From Tubulanus polymorphus (Eukaryota > Nemertea > Palaeonemertea > Tubulaniformes > Tubulanidae), in NCBI RefSeq assembly GCF_964204645.1, contig NC_134025.1:10855001-10919000 (forward strand): a DNA stretch of 64,000 nt, written 5' to 3'. Of this stretch, positions 48,401 through 60,600 are shown in pieces (position 1 is the first letter of the stretch; every line of letters begins with the position of its first letter). The position numbers were made by a program, and so were the translations under genes. The notes beneath the pieces were generated by a model. The model was not told the origin of the DNA. It ran no database searches and saw nothing but the letters and a program-made list of their open reading frames with translations.

Positions 48401-51400
48401 GAATATTTTCTATATTCATTAGGCCTACATTCTAGTCAAATGTAACAATTTATACAATTGATTGAACACTATATCCATGTTGAAGTTAAGTAGAGAGAAT
48501 TCCACAATAATAATGGAAAAACTAAGTCCAAAAATTAACTGAAGCTAGTAGTTTATTCAACGTTTCGACTAGCCTATATCCTAATAGTAATCTTCAGGAA
48601 TAAAGGATAATAATTTACTCCTGAAGATGACTATTAGGATATAGTCGAAACGTTGAATAAACTACTAGCTTCAGTTACATTTTTGGATTTAGTTTTTCCG
48701 TTATTATTGTGGGATTCTCTCTACGTAACTTTTTTTTTTTGTTATACTTTTTTAGGGCTGCTGAATACGAATTCCAACAATTGGTCGCTGAACTGCAACA
48801 AAAGGAGATCATTCCCAAAACAGATTGGAAAAAATTACAAGATGAGGTAGGCCCAATTAATGAGTTATTGAATTCAGATTTAGTCGGATTTTTAATCAAC
48901 TTGCGACATAGCCCCGGTGAACTATTGATTCACTTTTCATCCATAGTCCATAGGTGGAATTAAGTACCAGGTAATGCAGAGTGTACTGAACAGCCTAACA
49001 TGATGTCTTTTCACGCAGGTGGATGAAAGAGACAAGAAGATTAAGGATATGAAAGAGAGACACGATGAGCTTTTCGATGAACTGACACACAAGAAAGAGA
49101 AGTTAGCCGGCTTGGAGCGTTATGTTGCCGATTTGCCAACACAAGATGATCACAACAAAAAAGAGCAACAAATATCCTTTTTCTGAAAAAGTATTGTTTC
49201 GAAACAATGTTTTCTGAATGTCCCAGCTGAATTTCAAATATAGCTCAAAGTCAAATAGCCAATTGAATCCTAAATGCATGATAAAGATTAAAGATTTACA
49301 GATAATTTTGGAAACACATTTCATACAAAAAACATGCAGGTACCAATACATGTACTTAGAATACGATTACTCGCGGTGACTTCATTTTCAGTGTAAAGGT
49401 CTTAATTGGATGAAACCCACTTATTTTAATGATTAGTTCATCGACCACAAGAGGCTTGGCTGTATATATTTTTTACTTACGGGTAAATTTGTCAGAAAAA
49501 TAACACTAATACTTCTCACTCGAATCCAATGGTCGCTGGCCCTTCTGAGATATACGTTATTTCCTTAATGCGCCGTTTACTTGAAATTATTAAGAGAAAG
49601 CGAGATCATACTGAAAAGTCGAATCTCTGATATGGAATCTTCATTGGTTGAAAAGCAGACGGTTATCGAAAACAGAGATAAAACGATTAAATCGTATGAA
49701 AATCAAGTCGATGATTTGAAAACTAAGGTATGATAGTCAGCGTTGGTTTGGATTCAATTTCTTGGATCTATGATTTCTAATCCTTATACGAAAAAAAATT
49801 GATTTTTCTCTCTGTTCTGTTAGATTACCGGGCTGGAGATAGATTTACAACGATTTCAACAACCCGATAAAAATGGCCAATTGTTGGCTAGCAAAAACAA
49901 GGATATTGATGACCTCAGGTGGGAAAATCAGAAACTACACGCAGATTTTGACAAAATGAAAAAGGTATGTATCGATTTATGGACGAATCAACACAATCCA
50001 AAGAGGGGGTGGAGTTTGGCTCCAAAATGGCAAAAATGGAATGAAATCTTTAATTTGTATGTACTTAATGCTGTATTGTGATTTATTCTTTCACTTTACG
50101 TCAGTTTATGGAGGCAAGAAATAAAAAGTTTCAACAAGTCGAAGCAAAAATGCAAGCGCAGATCAAACAATATGAAGAGCAGACCGTTGCTGATGAGAAC
50201 ACCGTGAATACCCTGCAGCTTGACTTAGTTAGTAAAGAAAATGAAATACGCGAACTAAGGCAAGCGATGAAACAGGTAATTGTTGGGATAATTTTTGATG
50301 GACATTCGCCGAAGCCTATTTTATCATCGGTTGCATTTTTTAGCCCACTTGGGACTTTAGTCCCAGCGGGCTATTGCGTTCACTTTTCGTCCGTCCGTCC
50401 GTCCGTAGACGGAATCCAGTTATGTTGGGAAGTTTTGAAGACGCTTCAAGATAATGTCTTGATATTTGGGTTACACATGTATCTACCCTAGACACATCTT
50501 CAGCCCAAAAACTGGCCCTGTCAGATTCAAGATGGCCGACTGGCAGCCATTGTTGTTCGCCAAAATCAGCACTTTTTACACATTTTTGAACTTTTTGAAG
50601 GAAATTTTGAAGACGCTTTGATCAATTACCTTGATCTTTCGGATATATGTGAATTCCCCCAGGGCCCATCAGCATAACAAAAATTGGGTCGATCGGACTC
50701 AAGATGGCCGTCCTATGACCTTTTTAGTGCCCAAAAATGTTAATTTTGGTCCAAATTCTGAGTTCTGTAGCTTCCTACTGGTTTATCATCTCTCATTGCA
50801 ATTTGTGATGGGTATTCTTTGGAAAGGGATGTTTTATACCTGAGACAGGTATTTTTCATCAGCCAATTATGACGCAATTGGCGGCTATCTTGGTGTCAGC
50901 AGTACTCATTCATAAGTGGGAAAAATTTTTTCCACATTATATTGATACCTAAGCGTATTTTGTTACCACAATCAATTAGAAAGTTGTAGCTCATAACGTG
51001 TTCTATGATTGTGGTGAGTTTCAAGGTCATTGGTTTTTGTATATGGCCACCAGGGGGCGTTGAATAATGCAATATCTTAGTATTTCTATATTATATTCGT
51101 ATCAATGCATATTTTGTAACCACAATCAATTGCAAAGTTGCAGCTCATGACATCATCTATGATCGTGGCAAGTTTTAAGGCCATTAGTTATTCTATATGG
51201 TCACCAGGGGGCGTTGAAAAGTAGAATAACTTAATATTTCCTTATTATATTGGTACGTAGGCATATTTTGTTACCATGATCAATTACAAAGTTATAGTTC
51301 GTGACATGTTCTATGATTGTGGTGAGTTTCAAGGCGATTGGGTTTTGAATATGGTCACCAGGGGGCGTTGAATAGTATAATAACTTAGTATTTCCATATT

Positions 51401-52828
51401 AAAGTGGTAACGAGGCATATTTTGTTATCACAAACAATTACAAAATCGTAGCTGCTGACATGTTCTATGATTGTGGTGAGTTTTAAGGTCATCGGATTCT
51501 GTATATGGTCACCAGGGGGCGTTGAATATTGAAATTGTTAGATTGTTGGGCATTTGGAACCACTTCCCAAGTGGGCATGGTGTCCCTGGACCCCTAGTTT
51601 GATTTGGCGGAGTTAGTTAAAACCAAACTTTAAGTCATGAATCAAGAGTTTGACAGAAGGTTTCATGACCTGTGTCAGTTCATAGAAGGTGAAATCAGTT
51701 GTGTAACAACAAAGTTAATGTATCATCAGTTCAATTGGATTCGATCAAAATGATGAAACTATCAAGTGTGGATTTAGGAAGTCAACTGATCCAAGCCTTC
51801 AAAATTCCAAAAATGAAAATTTAATATAGAACACAAAAAATTATCCTCAATGGGGCCTGATAAGGGCCAGAAAAGCCCCTGTTTTTCCTAAATTTTTAGT
51901 TGAAGGGCCACCAGAATCCCCCATCAATGTTTCGGGCTTATAGCCCTCTCATTGCCCTTTTCAAATTACAGTGTAAGTGGCCATTTAAATTTTCAATTCC
52001 ACCCTTCAAAGAATCTTAGTTCCAGTCTTGGCCATGTATTGGTTACATTCATACATGTACCTATTCATGTATATCCGACTGTGGTTTACTGTCGGCTAAG
52101 AATGTCCATCTTGTTTATCTTTCGGATTTGTCTTTTAATTCAATACTGAATATTGATACCCGTAGTACCGATTTTTCATCTAGTTGAACAAGACAAATCA
52201 GGAATTGCGTGGGAAAAACCTGTCGCTCGAAGATAAAGCGATGGAATTCGATCGCATTATGTCATCCAGTCAACAACGGCTTGAAAAGAAGATCACGAAG
52301 GAGGTGAACAAGTGCGTTACGGAATTGCAGTCACTCGTAGAGACGTGCCTTCAACATTCTCAAGGACAAGATCCAAATCTTTCCATGCTGCTCGGAGTTA
52401 AAGGTTGGTAATTTGATGACTTTTGATACCCTAGTTAATAGTCCCTGGTGTTTATCGGGTCCAAAAATTACGCAACTCACGATTCTAGGCTAATCGATCT
52501 TTAGGTATCATACATGGTGTGATCTTCATTTGTATTGCCCACAATGGCTACATTGGACTTGTGGATCGTTTCTTGCCACAATTGGATTCGTGAATGCCGA
52601 GGTTATGGCGTATTTAGTAGTTAACAGGTCTCATCCATTATCGTTTCAGCGTCTTCATTATCCGACAACGAAGACGAAAATCGTAACTCGGCGGACGGTG
52701 AAGATGTCCTTCGAGAAAGACTAGCTCGCATACGCAACTTACGTAAGGACATCGATACAATACGTGACCAGGTTTCGAGCAAACTCGCGGAAGACATGGG
52801 CGATAATATTAACTGTATTACGCAGTGA
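45485..52828 (+). CDS. CEP85: CEP85/CEP85L orthologue, 13 coding exons, 813 codons
   Basis: Coiled-coil centrosomal protein; vertebrate CEP85 acts in PLK4/STIL-dependent centriole duplication and restrains centrosome separation. Exons: 45485-45524, 45710-45832, 46308-47182, 47516-47598, 47722-47845, 48023-48117, 48756-48846, 49019-49171, 49581-49727, 49824-49964, 50105-50275, 52184-52403, 52650-52828, all in phase, 2442 nt (human CEP85 762 residues). The N-terminal third, mostly the 875-bp exon, is Ser/Tyr/Gln-rich and disordered; the rest is heptad-rich coiled coil. Diagnostic matches are LERYVADLPTQDDH, a GQDPNLSMLLG segment and the C-terminus LRKDIDTIRDQ...DMGDN...CITQ. The start is a 40-nt exon opening MQQQENK, chosen because it splices in phase. 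The intron after exon 8 is AT-AC. AATAAA is at 53554-53559. It is probably the pre-duplication relative of both CEP85 and CEP85L. Confidence 0.93.
46003..46132. mobile_element. GGCCAGTTGCTC foldback MITE, copy 3
   Basis: GGGGCCAGTTGCTCAAAAGT pairs with ACTTTTGAGCAACTGACCCC; GTTAACCAGTGGATA with the inner right arm. Located in the CEP85 intron before its largest exon. Confidence 0.9.
48491..48722. mobile_element. Foldback element with near-perfect arms of about 100 bp
   Basis: AGAGAGAATTCCACAATAAT at the left pairs with ATTATTGTGGGATTCTCTC at the right. GAAGCTAGTAGTTTATTCAA and ACGTTTCGACTA on the left have exact inverted partners on the right, so the transcript would form a long hairpin. It lies in a CEP85 intron, ending about 34 bp from the exon at 48756. 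Confidence 0.92.
49172..49580 (+). other. U12-type AT-AC intron of CEP85
   Basis: A 409-bp intron from ATATCCTTTT (49172) to CGTTTAC (49580), with TTCCTTAAT at 49561-49569, so the branch adenosine is about 12 nt from the acceptor. Reading through the donor hits a stop after five codons (ISFF*). Joining at AT-AC gives KEQQ-LKLLRESE, in agreement with the QQLK-SE stretch of the vertebrate family, with phase 0 on both sides. Confidence 0.95.
50341..51598 (+). mobile_element. GGGTCCAGGGACAC family, full-length copy, opposite orientation
   Basis: Begins with the hairpin TAGCCCACTTGGGACTTTAG (partner CCCAGCGGGCTA) and ends CCACTTCCCAAGTGG (hairpin) plus GGTGTCCCTGGACCCCTAG. Its last 600 bp holds tandem units with CACCAGGGGGCGTTGA at exactly 154-bp spacing (51047, 51201, 51355, 51509). 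It has no ORF of note. It lies in the CEP85 intron between 50276 and 52183. Confidence 0.92.
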
Positions 52829-53931
52829 ATTTTGTCAGTTGCAAGTCATGTAGAAACTATTTTGACTTTTCTATTAATTGCATTCTATGCATTGTAAATA
52901 GATAATTGATCAGATTAATGTACCCGTACTTAATTTAAAGAATTTCTACTGTTTGTAATGAAATGCTTCACTTTCAGACCTTATGATGAAATTGATTAAT
53001 TTATGTTAACAATGTGGGTATCATTAGGTATCAATCTGTGGCCGAGACCACAGCCTCTGTCATTTGATGCTTTGATAACACCACGACAGTCAGCCCTGGC
53101 TGCAGATTTATACCTGCATTAGGTCAGGCCAAACCTCCTTCAAAATGCTGGGTAAAAGACAGGCCAAACCTTCAAAATGCTGGGTAAAAGATATACTAAT
53201 GTTGACCATTTTGAAACTATATATAAGATTGCTTAACCGACTTTATCAGAACTAGACTTGGAGGGGTGCAGCTGGTATTTACTATTGTATAGGCTCTGAT
53301 AGAAGTGCACAATATTATATGACTTAGCATCTACTGTATACTGTTCGTATGGGTAGTGGCAGGAAGTGTGCTTTATATCACGTGCTTCATCATTACTTTC
53401 AAGGTGGCGATTTGTAATGGGTTAATTTTCTACATTACTCTATATTTGAGAAGACAGCTTTTCGATATAATATAATCGCATATAAGGAAGATGCGGGTCA
53501 TCTTTCTGCAGCATTTATTCATGTTTCCTGTATTAAGCGACGTGTTTTTGGATAATAAATATTTTGATAGAATATTCGTTTGTAAAATTGTGTTTGGTGT
53601 ACGTGCAATTGGAGAATGGTTTCTCATTGCATAGCAGCTGTCAGAATTATGGACTTCATGTAAGATTGATTACCCAATTATCAATCACACAATACCTTTG
53701 ATGAAGAACTGGATTCTCATTTTAGCAAACCACAGTGTTAGCAGATTAGTCTTTCCACTTTGGATGTCACTTTCTATCAAGATATTCTAGTGATGAAAAA
53801 AGCCTTGGGTGGATTTGAACCCCTCAGACTAACATAGACAACCACACCGATACAGGAAATGACCAAGAATGAGGGAAACATTTCAAAAATATTAACCTTT
53901 CCATGGTATCAAAGCCATTCTTCCTTCTAAA
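52829..53931. other. CEP85 3' UTR and flank
   Basis: Contains a 33-bp tandem pair (AGGCCAAACC, TTCAAAATGCTGGGTAAAAG) near 53124-53190 and AATAAA at 53554-53559. A tRNA T-arm-like GGTTCAAATCC on the minus strand near 53815 is not accompanied by a complete tRNA. Confidence 0.6.
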
Positions 53932-54097
53932 TACAGCGCAACCTTATTTCAACCGACTTGGATACAATGATTCATCAGATAAAGCAAATACAGGATTTTG
54001 TCTGAAGACAATTTCACAGTGGTATCGATACAGTAACGAATTAAGTTCTAAATGATTGTCTAGTCCCGTGAAGTTCATTGTAACGAGGTTCCACTGT
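53932..54097. mobile_element. Tc1/mariner-style MITE, copy 1
   Basis: TACAGCGCAACCTTATTTCA at the left and ACGAGGTTCCACTGTA at the right; the same ends and interior (GGATACAATGATTCATC) as 59003-59173. TA at both ends fits a TA target. Confidence 0.8.
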
Positions 54098-54478
54098 AGT
54101 GGATCATCGAAGGGCATCGTTATGCGTCGTTTATCTACGCAGCAAAATCCATTTTTTACCTCATGAATCAAACAAATTACTTAAGATATACAAGCAGTTT
54201 TCTTTGAATATTTTATTCTTAATACATCATTGGTAAGGAGAAAAATTTATGATGGGAATCTGTGCCACAAATGTAAACAACAGATACAAGTATTTGGAAT
54301 GTAAATCATTGCGTTATAAATTCAATTGTATAAATTTGCTAAAATGAACTTTCTTTAAATGTGATTTCTGTCAAACAGGACCAAGGTTCTACAGAATCAA
54401 GTACCATGTATGATTATTGAAAGCGAATCAATTTTGATTAACTAAACTGCTAGTGAGTGATCATCCCTTACAGTATAA

Positions 54479-57400
54479 TGATATATCCCTTATATTTTAT
54501 AATCAGAGCATTTCAAAATTTGATACTACTTATATTACATTATCTTAAAACCAACATGAACAATCGGCGAAAACTCATAAGTCGATTTATTCACTATTTG
54601 TTCAGTTCACAAATGCTTAATAAAGTTTAAAGGGGGAGTGCGAAATTGTTACCATTTCAAATCGCACTTTCCTACTTAGGTCTGCGTGCAACTTTTTTCT
54701 GTATTGCGTAAATCAAGGGACTAGTTAATCCTTAAACTACTGAATTACAGTAGATATTTTTTCCGTGGAACCTTTTATGCTGCCCATGCCTGTACTAAAA
54801 TATGTGCGTTTTGTATGATCTATTTGGAGTAATCATCTGATGCTTACTCCAAGGTATAATCAACATTACAATAAAGCATATATGTAGATAGAAATGTCTC
54901 ACATACTATTTCTTGTATAAGAAATTCTATAGGAAAAAAATGCATTTGGCTAATAAACTCTAGCTACTAAATAAACTCTCAAATATGGATTTTCTAAATA
55001 CTTTCCTTTTGTAATAAGTACACGAAGGGAGCTTAACACAACGTTATAAAAAACGGTACACAAAACTTTTCAAATAGCCATAGTGTATATTGAGACAGAT
55101 AAAAATAGCACGTTTATGATGAAAAGCAACAATCATAGAATATATACCAAAACTCATGTGATTTACTTTAGAAGCAATAACCGATAAGAATAGCATTTTT
55201 ATGATGTAAAAACGATAGTCATAGAAAACTAACATGATTTACTTAAAGAGCAATTAAAAATATAAACATGTACTAACTTCTATAATTCTTATTTAGTGCC
55301 GTGTATGATTCTAAATGATTCTAAATAGTAAATATGATACCAGTCATACCCGGTAAATGAAAATCACGATAAAAATCAGTGGTACAATACTTTATTCCCA
55401 TTTACCAAATCATTCTACGCTTATTGATATAATATATGTATATATACTACATGTATAGGAAGAAAATTGTTCCATCGTACTCACATGCAATGCAAAAATA
55501 TCTGGAATGAATGAATCTTTTTGGGGCCGGTTGCAAAGTCATGGCTTAGACTTAAGACCAGTCGAAGACCAACTTAGTTCTATAGCCTATCCAGGGAAGT
55601 GTGATGTCATCACACTTCCCTGGCCTATCTAACAACTTAAGACTAGCCTTAAGATTTAAGACCAATTTTGGACTTATGTCACGATTGTGCAACTGGTCCA
55701 CACGGAGTTAAGTCCAATTTCAGGGCCAAGGAAAAAAGAAAGGTAATGAAAATTCGCTTACAGGTACCAGTAAGGGCTTATAGACCTTAAATTATAATGT
55801 GGATGGCAAATCATCCGAAACTGATACAACAAAGCCACTGCAGAACTCATTTAATTCTGATGACTAAGGACTGCCCAGATTTCTCCGAATTAAGTAAAAT
55901 CCGAATTATGAATAATAGGTTACGTGGTTCCAGGTTAAATGAACCAAATATTTCACCAGTATTAAGTGAAAATCCTGATAAAAAATCCGAATTTACATTC
56001 ACCATTGAACAGATAAACACCTGACCAGGTCAAAGCTTGGCAGAAATGAGAAACCTAAGGTACCAATTTTTGATATATCCCTTATATTTTATAATCAGAG
56101 CATTTCAAAATTTGATACTACTTATATTACATTATCTTAAAACCAACATGAACAATCGGCGAAAACTCATAAGTCGATTTATTCACTATTTGTTCAGTTC
56201 ACAAATGCTTAATAAAGTTTAAAGGGGGAGTGCGAAATTGTTACCATTTCAAATCGCACTTTCCTACTTAGGTCTGCGTGCAACTTTTTTCTGTATTGCG
56301 TAAATCAAGGGACTAGTTAATCCTTAAACTACTGAATTACAGTAGATATTTTTTCCGTGGAACCTTTTATGCTGCCCATGCCTGTACTAAAATATGTGCG
56401 TTTTGTATGATCTATTTGGAGTAATCATCTGATGCTTACTCCAAGGTATAATCAACATTACAATAAAGCATATATGTAGATAGAAATGTCTCACATACTA
56501 TTTCTTGTATAAGAAATTCTATAGGAAAAAAATGCATTTGGCTAATAAACTCTAGCTACTAAATAAACTCTCAAATATGGATTTTCTAAATACTTTCCTT
56601 TTGTAATAAGTACACGAAGGGAGCTTAACACAACGTTATAAAAAATGGTACACAAAACTTTTCAAATAGCCATAGTGTATATTGAGACAGATAAAAATAG
56701 CACGTTTATGATGAAAAGCAACAATCATAGAATATATACCAAAACTCATGTGATTTACTTTAGAAGCAATAACCGATAAGAATAGCATTTTTATGATGTA
56801 AAAACGATAGTCATAGAAAACTAACATGATTTACTTAAAGAGCAATTAAAAATATAAACATGTACTAACTTCTATAATTCTTATTTAGTGCCGTGTATGA
56901 TTCTAAATGATTCTAAATAGTAAATATGATACCAGTCATACCCGGTAAATGAAAATCACGATAAAAATCAGTGGTACAATACTTTATTCCCATTTACCAA
57001 ATCATTCTACGCTTATTGATATAATATATGTATATATACTACATGTATAGGAAGAAAATTGTTCCATCGTACTCACATGCAATGCAAAAATATCTGGAAT
57101 GAATGAATCTTTTTGGGGCCGGTTGCAAAGTCATGGCTTAGACTTAAGACCAGTCGAAGACCAACTTAGTTCTATAGCCTATCCAGGGAAGTGTGATGTC
57201 ATCACACTTCCCTGGCCTATCTAACAACTTAAGACTAGCCTTAAGATTTAAGACCAATTTTAAGACCAACCTTATGTCACGATTGTGCAACTGGTCCATA
57301 CGGAGTTAAGTCCAATTTCAGGGCCAAGGAAAAAAGAAAGGTAATGAAAATTCGCTTACAGGTACCAGTAAGGGCTTATAGACCTTAAATTATAATGTGG

Positions 57401-57668
57401 ATGGCAAATCATCCGAAACTGATACAACAAAGCCACTGCAGAACTCATTTAATTCTGATGACTAAGGACTGCCCAGATTTCTCCGAATTAAGTAAAATCC
57501 GAATTATGAATAATAGGTTACGTGGTTCCAGGTTAAATGAACCAAATATTTCACCAGTATTAAGTGAAAATCCTGATAAAAAATCCGAATTTACATTCAC
57601 CATTGAACAGATAAACACCTGACCAGGTCAAAGCTTGGCAGAAATGAGAAACCTAAGGTACCAATTTT
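54479..57668. repeat. 1.6-kb near-identical tandem duplication
   Basis: Copy 1 is 54479-56070 and copy 2 is 56071-57668, period about 1592. Each starts TGATATATCCCTTATATTTT and ends CTAAGGTACCAATTTTT. Differences by eye are only a few: ACGG/ATGG at 55053/56646, a short TAAGACCAACC-type indel near 55665/57254, and CACACGG/CATACGG. Identity is about 99 percent or more. Copy 2 ends 21 bp from the stop codon of the STAND gene, so part is probably its 3' UTR; TTTATT (minus AATAAA) occurs in both copies. No gene is seen inside. Confidence 0.95.
55523..55699. mobile_element. Foldback MITE with GGGGCCGGTTGC ends, inside copy 1
   Basis: GGGGCCGGTTGCAAAGTCAT pairs with ATTGTGCAACTGGTCC; CTTAAGACTAG and a central CAGGGAAGTGTGATG with its inverted partner CATCACACTTCCCTG make a long hairpin. 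The identical element sits at about 57115-57296 in copy 2. The ends resemble the GGCCAGTTGC foldback family. Confidence 0.85.
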
Positions 57669-57688
57669 TCAACTTAACCATGAAAAGA

Positions 57689-60600
57689 TTAGAAAGAATC
57701 ATCACTGCAACTTGATGCTGCGTCCTTTTCAATTTGATTCAACCATTCGCAAGCAGCTTGCTTTTGTTGCGCCCAACTATAGATCTCTTCATTAAGCCTA
57801 CTGTCAAAATCGACAGCGACGTTTTTAAAACTGCTGTCGGAGCAGCTACTGTAACTGCTGCTGTCCTCGGTGTAGAACGGTTCATGATCGATGCCTCTTA
57901 ACGTTGAATCATCATCCGAACTATTCTCCGTATTGGACGAATTATCATTTGAAAGCGGAACCACGTCGGCTTGGTTTCGGTTGCTCAGACCCGGAGCCCG
58001 CTCAACAGAATCGCCCGCGCTATTGTCAAATGAAAAAGATTTTCGTAGCCAATTCATTATACGCCTGCCGACCGGTTTGTCATCAGCTTCAGTCTCACCT
58101 ACAATAGCGTTGGCAGAAGACGCAACGAGTGGCTGAAATACAAACATTGTTTACATTGAATACTGTATGCACATGTAAAATTACGGCATATCCTATCAAA
58201 CAAAGCAGGATCAAAATTACACTGCGGTACCATAGTTGCACAAAATACATTCCCAAATTATATTCTTTCATTATTTAAAAAAAATTATGGACAAGCTAAT
58301 CATAGCCTGGCGGAGGCTATAGAAATGAACTGATTACAAATTTCATTGCATTATAAACCACGTCTACACTAGCTAGCTGAACTCGGGTTCCGATGTACCC
58401 GGGTTTGACAAAAACCCGCGTACGCAGTGAGTAGCGTCTACACTTAACACAGTTTCCGTAGTAAGAATCCACATCTGTAGTTCATGTTCAAGGTCAATTG
58501 TGCTTCCGAACGCTGCATTGAATTCGGGTTTTGAGCGTAGTGGAGACGCATAACCTGGGTACAAAATGCTAGTGTAAACGGAGCTTTACAAAATGACCTG
58601 GCAAATTAGAAACAACAAGGTATTATTCTTTTTTATCAGACTTATCATCATTTTAATAATAAGAAAAAAGTAAAATAAAAGAAAAATCATTCTCTCACCT
58701 CTGGATTAATCAATTCACTATCGTCTAACTCCAAGGAATTGTCTTTTCTTAACTTTTTTGAATTGGATATGGCGGCAGTGTCAGACATTTTACGTTTATG
58801 TGACAACTTTTTTCCCGATTGAGGCACTGGTAACATCGTTGTTTGTTTTGAACTATTCTCCTTGAGATCCTGGAATATGATGTCGAATTAGTACACGCAT
58901 GAGTAATACAACAAAGAATAGCTACCCAGAATCATTTTGGTAGAGTAGACTACTCGTATTGTTGTCAAACCGCTCAAACCCAAATTTGTATGGAAAACCT
59001 TCTACAGTGGAACCTCGTTTTAATGACCTTGGATATAATGATTCATCGGTTATTACAAACCTAGAATTTCATCGCAAATACAACGATATCAATACTTTCA
59101 TGCTAAATATAATCGGATATAACAAACAGATTTTCTGGTCCCCTGAAGTTCGTCGCACCGAGGTTCCACTGTATTTTCTTGATTCTTAACTCGATGAAAT
59201 GAGTTTATTGTACATACCTGTATTTCTTTTTCAATGGCCTTGCTTTCATCGTCTTTACCCAAAATACTCAATGTACGTTTGTAATCGCGAAGTAACTTTG
59301 GTATGAACTGGTCACACGGCATGAAGTTTCCTTCATGCAGCAGTAACTTATAGGCCTGTGCAAAGTCTGACTCGGCATCAGTGTAATGTCTTACATGATC
59401 TGAAACAGAAAACCTTTTGATTGAACATGTACTGTACGCATCAGTTCAAATGTAATACCCTGCAGTTTTGCCTAGACTGATTTGCCTCTTAACGAATTAA
59501 TCATGTAAAAGCTTTGAAACTTTAATTGATAATGGCTATCTTGGTAATTTCTTGTTTCAAATACTGTTATGTAAAAAGCATTTTTCCATGATAATGCATC
59601 ACAGGTAGTACCTCCAGTTTTGTTTTCCAGTGCTCTTTTTCCTAAGTCATTTTTGATAGTGCCTCTCATGTAAAAGAACTTCATTCTTTGTTCGCCACCC
59701 ACCAGATTTTTGAAAAGGGAAGAGCTTTTGTTTAGAGTTCTCAGTGCTTCATCAGGATCTTCCAATTCAGCCAGGGCACAGGCTTTGTTCTTTAAAATTC
59801 GGCCATAAAGTAATGTTGATTTCATTCCAAGAGTTTCACAACACTGCAGGGCTCGATCGAAATACTTAATCGCTTCATCATATCTCTTTTTCATGCTCAC
59901 TTCCAATTTATGACCTTGCTCATCTGATTTACATTTTTCTTTTGCGTAGCAATCATGGTTGCCAAGCACAAGATAAGCACTACCTGTATTCATCATATAG
60001 TTAGGTGTATCAAAATGAAGGTCGCTTTTATCATTTTTAGCAGCGATTTCCTGCATTACAATGCACGATTTATCATAGTATTTAACAGCCTTTGCTGGGT
60101 CATCAATATTCAGATACAAATGTCCAAGCAGGTTTAAATCCCGTGCCTTCAATACATTCCATAATAGATATCTTGAGTGAATCTTCAACGCCTTTTTAAC
60201 TTCGACTATTCCCTCATCAAATCTGCCAATTCTGTCAAAAAATCTTCCCTGAACATAGAGATAAAGTGCCCTGCAAAGATCCGTTGATTTGCCTGAAGTG
60301 CTGATGTCTTTCTTTTCTAATTTCTTCAATGTCTTGTCAACTTTTTTCAACACCAACCGCACGACGTAAGGATCAAAAAGATGACCCTCGAAGTACTGCT
60401 CAGCATACCATAACAACATCATACACAAGGTTAGAGGCTTTGTAGTTGATGCAGCTTTTGCCAGATGAAAAAAATAGTCGGCCCTCCTTTCGGGCTCTAG
60501 GAACCAGTCCATGAGCATGTTTGCATAAGAATAATTACAGAATTCTTTTTTATCCCTTAAGTCAGGGATTGAAGGGGTGAACTTTTTAATGTTTTCCAGA

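Noticed and set aside
53790-53870. tRNA-like GGTTCAAATCC and CCAAGGC on the minus strand
   Set aside because: No matching acceptor stem, D-arm or anticodon arm could be drawn; likely chance or a tRNA-derived fragment.
55797-57622. Identical 75-codon and 63-codon ORFs occurring twice
   Set aside because: Their identity reflects the tandem duplication rather than conserved coding; no domain or splice support.
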